From JBBITW01 sp037440525 (GTDB lineage Bacteria > Desulfobacterota > BSN033 > UBA1163), in NCBI GenBank assembly GCA_037440525.1, contig JBBITW010000028.1:1-27309 (forward strand): DNA of 27,309 bases, written 5' to 3'. Shown here piece by piece: positions 24,800 through 27,309 of this stretch (position 1 is the stretch's first letter; every line of letters starts with the position of its first letter). A model generated the notes under the pieces. That model searched no databases. It saw only the letters and a program-made list of their open reading frames with translations, and was not told the origin of the DNA. The position numbers and the translations under genes were made by a program.

Positions 24800-25939
24800 A
24801 TGTTTTTCATTATGGATGAGAATTTAAAGACCAGACAACATCTGCTTGACTTGATTGGGGTGGCCTTTATCGTAACCGATATGCATTCAAAGATTCTTTA
24901 TACAAATCGATATGCAGAGAGGCTTTTTGGTTACGAGCGTGGAGAACTGGAGGGAAACAGGATAAGAATCCTTTTTCTTGAGGAAGATCTCACATATTTT
25001 CTTCCAAATATAATCTTTTTAACAATTTATAAAAATGGCTTTACTGGAGAAGCCCTTTTGAGACAGAAGGAAGGGCAAAAGGTATTCACCCATCTTTCTA
25101 CAACTTCTTTTAAAGAAGATGGAGAGGTTTTTTTGGCCTTTTCCTTCCAGGAGATTCAGCGATTAAAGGATGCAGAGAAAGAGAAAAAAGAGATGGAGCA
25201 CTGGGTAAATCTCGGGATGATGGTTGAGGAGATTGCCCATCAGGTTCGAAATCCAATTGTCTCCATCAGTGGCTTCGCCAAACGTCTTCTTAAGACATTG
25301 TCACTCCCTCAAAGAGGTAAATCATATCTCGAAAAGATAATCCGGGAGACAAATAGATTGGAGAAGATGGTTAAACAGATGGAGGATTATATTCTGATAC
25401 CTAAACCCCATTTTCAAATGGAGAAGGTCGAGGGTGTTGTTGAGGAGGCATTTCAAGCCATTTCAAGAGAGGCGGAAGAAAATGGGATATCCCTTCATTT
25501 AGAAACAGAAGCAATGGAGGGGGACTGTAATTTCTTTATTGATAAAGGTTTGATTGTTAAAACCCTCTCCAATATTTTACAGAATAGCATTGAGGCTATA
25601 AGCCAGATACCTAAGGACTTAAAAAAGAAGGTAGTAAAGGTGACCCTTTTTAAAACAGGTGACAACATAGGAATATCTATATCTGATAAAGGTGAAGGGA
25701 TTTCAAAAAAGAATATCGATCGGATTTTTGAGCCCTTCTTCTCCACACGCCCTGATCGAGTGGGTTTGGGTCTAACCTTTGCAAAGAAGGTTGTGGAGGA
25801 GCACGGAGGAAGAATCCATGTTGAGAGTCGTCCAAAGAGGGGCACCACTGTAATCCTGAGTTTACCTAAGGATAGACGTCGACAGATAAGAAGAGAATTG
25901 ATCACATCTGAAGCAGAAAATACTTACTCCTTTGCATAA
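24800..25939 (+). CDS. PAS-domain sensor histidine kinase (soluble)
   Basis: A 379-residue kinase with no membrane segment. A PAS domain spans about 10-120 (GVAFIVTDMHSKILYTNRYA at 20-39), then a short coiled linker, then HisKA with the phospho-acceptor H147 in EEIAHQVRNP. The ATPase part has the N-box LSNILQNSIEAI (N262), the G1 box SDKGEGIS (about 295-302) and the G2 box VGLGL (321-325). It should sense a cytosolic signal and phosphorylate a response regulator, but no regulator gene is in the window. No Shine-Dalgarno precedes ATG 24800 or the alternative ATG 24812. A TATAAT at 24786-24791 would put transcription within a few bases of the start, hinting at a leaderless message, but no good -35 is present. 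The thioesterase gene starts 14 bases after the stop. Confidence 0.92.
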   Translation: MFFIMDENLKTRQHLLDLIGVAFIVTDMHSKILYTNRYAERLFGYERGELEGNRIRILFLEEDLTYFLPNIIFLTIYKNGFTGEALLRQKEGQKVFTHLSTTSFKEDGEVFLAFSFQEIQRLKDAEKEKKEMEHWVNLGMMVEEIAHQVRNPIVSISGFAKRLLKTLSLPQRGKSYLEKIIRETNRLEKMVKQMEDYILIPKPHFQMEKVEGVVEEAFQAISREAEENGISLHLETEAMEGDCNFFIDKGLIVKTLSNILQNSIEAISQIPKDLKKKVVKVTLFKTGDNIGISISDKGEGISKKNIDRIFEPFFSTRPDRVGLGLTFAKKVVEEHGGRIHVESRPKRGTTVILSLPKDRRRQIRRELITSEAENTYSFA

Positions 25940-25953
25940 TTTTTTATACCTCT

Positions 25954-26373
25954 ATGGACAATAAGATAAAAGAAGCCATCTTTAAACAGGTAGAGAAAGA
26001 GCCATTTGCAAAAAAATTTGGTTTGAGACTTGTTGAGCTCGAAGAGGGATATTCTAAGGTGGAGATGCATTTTACTCCTGATATGGAGAATATCTTCGGT
26101 ATGGCACATGGTGGAGCATTATTTGCTTTGGTTGACGAAGCCTTTGAGACTGCATCAAACTCCCATGGAACGGTTGCAGTTGCATTGAACATGAACATTA
26201 CTTATCTATCAACTCCTGCACCTAAAAGCAAATTAACTGCAGAGGCAAGAGAATCTCATTGCACACAAAAGACAGCCCTATATGAGATTAAAGTTTATGA
26301 TGAAAAAAAAAGCCTCATAGCTTCATGTGAAGCCATTGTATATAGGAAGTCAGTCCCCCTTCCTTTTTTATAG
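25954..26373 (+). CDS. PaaI-family hotdog thioesterase
   Basis: A 139-residue single hotdog-fold protein. FGMAHGGALFALVDEAFETA (about 49-68) is the PaaI-type signature with the HGG turn and the acidic residue of the long helix. The N-terminal FAKKFGLRLVELEEGYSKVEM and the C-terminal LYEIKVYDEKKSLIASCEAIVY strands fit. Such enzymes hydrolyse acyl- or aryl-CoA thioesters; the substrate is not evident. The close spacing to the histidine kinase suggests one transcript, though a functional link is not obvious. Ribosome-binding sequence is poor. Confidence 0.88.
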   Translation: MDNKIKEAIFKQVEKEPFAKKFGLRLVELEEGYSKVEMHFTPDMENIFGMAHGGALFALVDEAFETASNSHGTVAVALNMNITYLSTPAPKSKLTAEARESHCTQKTALYEIKVYDEKKSLIASCEAIVYRKSVPLPFL

Positions 26374-26401
26374 TTTGAACTTAGAATAAAGTCTGAGATT
26401 T

Positions 26402-26494
26402 CTGAAAAAGTGATTGTAAACAATTTAACTTCTTAATGTCTGCATTCTAAGGGTTTGGAACCCTACCTACCCAGTCAATTAAGGAATTTTTCAG
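26402..26494. mobile_element. Short repeat block bounded by CTGAAAAA / TTTTTCAG
   Basis: CTGAAAAA at 26402-26409 and TTTTTCAG at 26487-26494 enclose 77 bases of gene-free sequence with no other recognised feature. The same paired motif bounds 12216-12491 (as TGAAAAAA) and 24571-24749. With the promoter at 26505-26532 this covers the 211-base gap between the thioesterase and DUF151 genes. Confidence 0.25.
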
Positions 26495-26504
26495 AGCTCT
26501 GGGG

Positions 26505-26532
26505 TTGACATCTTTATCATACAGGTTAAAAT
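26505..26532 (+). promoter_or_regulatory. Candidate promoter of the DUF151 gene
   Basis: A perfect TTGACA (26505-26510) is followed after 16 bases by TAAAAT (26527-26532), 5 of 6 matches to the -10 consensus. Transcription would start near 26539, giving a leader of about 46 bases to the ATG at 26585. Confidence 0.5.
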
Positions 26533-26584
26533 AATTCCATATCCAATATAATTCCTTCCAATATCTATTTTTAAGGAGAAGAGC

Positions 26585-27085
26585 ATGGAAGAGAGACTTT
26601 TAGAAGTAAAGGTCATGGGGATTGTAGTTGATCCAAAGGCTTCAAACCCAGTTGTTGTCCTGGTGGATCTAAGCGGTAAGAAGGCCTTGCCAATCTGGAT
26701 AGGGGTCTTTGAGGCTGAGGCAATCTCAAGAGGGCTTGAAGATATAATTACACTTCGGCCCATGACCCATGATCTTATGAAGCAGTTTCTTGATACATTC
26801 CATGTTTCTTTAACCCGAGTGGTTATAAATGATCTCAAGGATAATACATATTATGCCAACCTGTACCTAAATGTTGATGGAGAAGAACTCGTTGTTGATA
26901 GCCGGCCGAGCGATGCAATAGCCTTGGCCGTAAGGGCTAAAGCTCCTATCTTCATCACCGAATCGATTATTGAGGCAACAAAACAGTTAGACCAATTTGC
27001 ATCAAGACTCTTAGATGAGCAGGATGAGCTGAAAACGATCATTGAAAATATGACTCCTGAAGACTTCGGAAAGTATAAAATGTAA
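26585..27085 (+). CDS. Bifunctional nuclease family protein (DUF151)
   Basis: A 166-residue protein of the DUF151/BFN family. Recognisable parts are LEVKVMGIVVDPKASNPVVV at the N-terminus, KALPIWIGVFEAEAISRGLE (about 33-52), RPMTHDLMKQFLDTF, and the highly conserved SRPSDAIALAVRAKAPIF. Some members have been reported with nuclease activity, but the cellular role in bacteria is unclear. Length is normal for short members. No UVR domain is attached, unlike some DUF151 proteins. AAGGAG is placed well before the ATG. It appears to be a single-gene unit. Confidence 0.92.
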   Translation: MEERLLEVKVMGIVVDPKASNPVVVLVDLSGKKALPIWIGVFEAEAISRGLEDIITLRPMTHDLMKQFLDTFHVSLTRVVINDLKDNTYYANLYLNVDGEELVVDSRPSDAIALAVRAKAPIFITESIIEATKQLDQFASRLLDEQDELKTIIENMTPEDFGKYKM

Positions 27086-27129
27086 TATCATAAATCCTTC
27101 CACATTAATTGCCTCTTTTACCCGGGGCA

Positions 27130-27300
27130 GGAGCTTATCCCCCTTAACCTTAATCCTCTCCCCTTAAGGCTTTGTCGTAATGAGATGTAATGAGATGTAT
27201 GCCATGTTAGTCATTCCGATCCTCCTTTTTCTGTCATTCCGAGCCTTCTTTTTCTGTCATTCCGAGCGAAGCGAGGAATCTATAGAATGGCATTACAGCA
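27130..27300 (-). repeat. Dispersed palindromic repeat, copy C
   Basis: This fills the tail of the window after the DUF151 gene. In opposite orientation to copies A and B, it carries three GTCATTCCGA modules (27210-27219, 27233-27243, 27256-27266), the last continuing into the full core GAGCGAAGCGAGGAATCTA (to 27282). The outer part (CTCTCCCCTTAAGGCTTTGT, then GTATGCCATGTTAG) matches the reverse complement of copy B and the left part of copy A. A 10-base unit TAATGAGATG is repeated in tandem around 27178-27198. Confidence 0.78.
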
Positions 27301-27309
27301 CAGTTTCCT

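Noticed and set aside
25495..25905. A 136-codon open frame on the minus strand within the histidine kinase gene
   Set aside because: It mirrors the kinase coding frame, has no recognisable family features and no ribosome-binding site; treated as a shadow of the real gene.
27205..27285. CRISPR-like array from the repeated GTCATTCCGA modules
   Set aside because: Modules are about 10-12 bases, spaced irregularly by about 10-13 bases, and occur in scattered copies elsewhere; there are no cas genes. It fits a dispersed repeat.

Overview
This 27.3 kb window comes from a Gram-negative, probably anaerobic bacterium with an AT-rich genome (roughly 40% GC by eye). The Gram-negative call rests on an AsmA-family envelope protein beside a DUF1318 lipoprotein. 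The anaerobic call rests on an anaerobic-type glycerol-3-phosphate dehydrogenase (GlpABC) and a large molybdenum cofactor operon. The content would fit Desulfobacterota, Nitrospirota or a related uncultured lineage, but the sequence does not fix the taxon. Nearly all of the window is coding, and no rRNA, tRNA, CRISPR array or transposase gene was recognised.

Layout. (1) 60-5936, plus strand: uvrB, then a 1070-residue AsmA/YdbH-like protein and a small lipoprotein that appears to join a YnbE-like anchor to a YdbL-like (DUF1318) domain. (2) 5975-11983, minus strand: a Moco operon reading moeA, moeA-PBP fusion, moaA, moaC, MOSC protein, moaB/mogA. Its leader (about 12166-11984) carries a three-way-junction-like RNA fold that competes with an intrinsic terminator, so it looks like a riboswitch or attenuator. 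(3) 12508-19703, plus strand: a good sigma70-type promoter drives an ABC importer (binding protein, fused permease, ATPase), a HAD-IIA phosphatase, an M29/NicX-like metalloenzyme and a DUF6282 amidohydrolase-like protein. This looks like an uncharacterised uptake-and-degradation operon. (4) 24491-19723, minus strand: a DUF47 (PhoU-like) gene followed by glpA, glpB and glpC, converging on the catabolic operon. (5) 24800-27085, plus strand: a soluble PAS histidine kinase, a PaaI-type thioesterase and a DUF151 bifunctional-nuclease-family protein.

The longer gene-free stretches (6467-6762, 11984-12583, 24492-24799, 26374-26584, 27086-27309) are mostly dispersed repeats. Three copies share the core ATTCCTCGC..GCTCGGAATGACA. 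One 29-bp repeat occurs once in each orientation. Three blocks are bounded by CTGAAAAA...TTTTTCAG. These look like non-autonomous, MITE- or REP-like elements.

The best candidates for something undescribed are the moeA leader RNA, the transporter/NicX-like/DUF6282 operon, and the lipoprotein fusion next to the YdbH-like protein.
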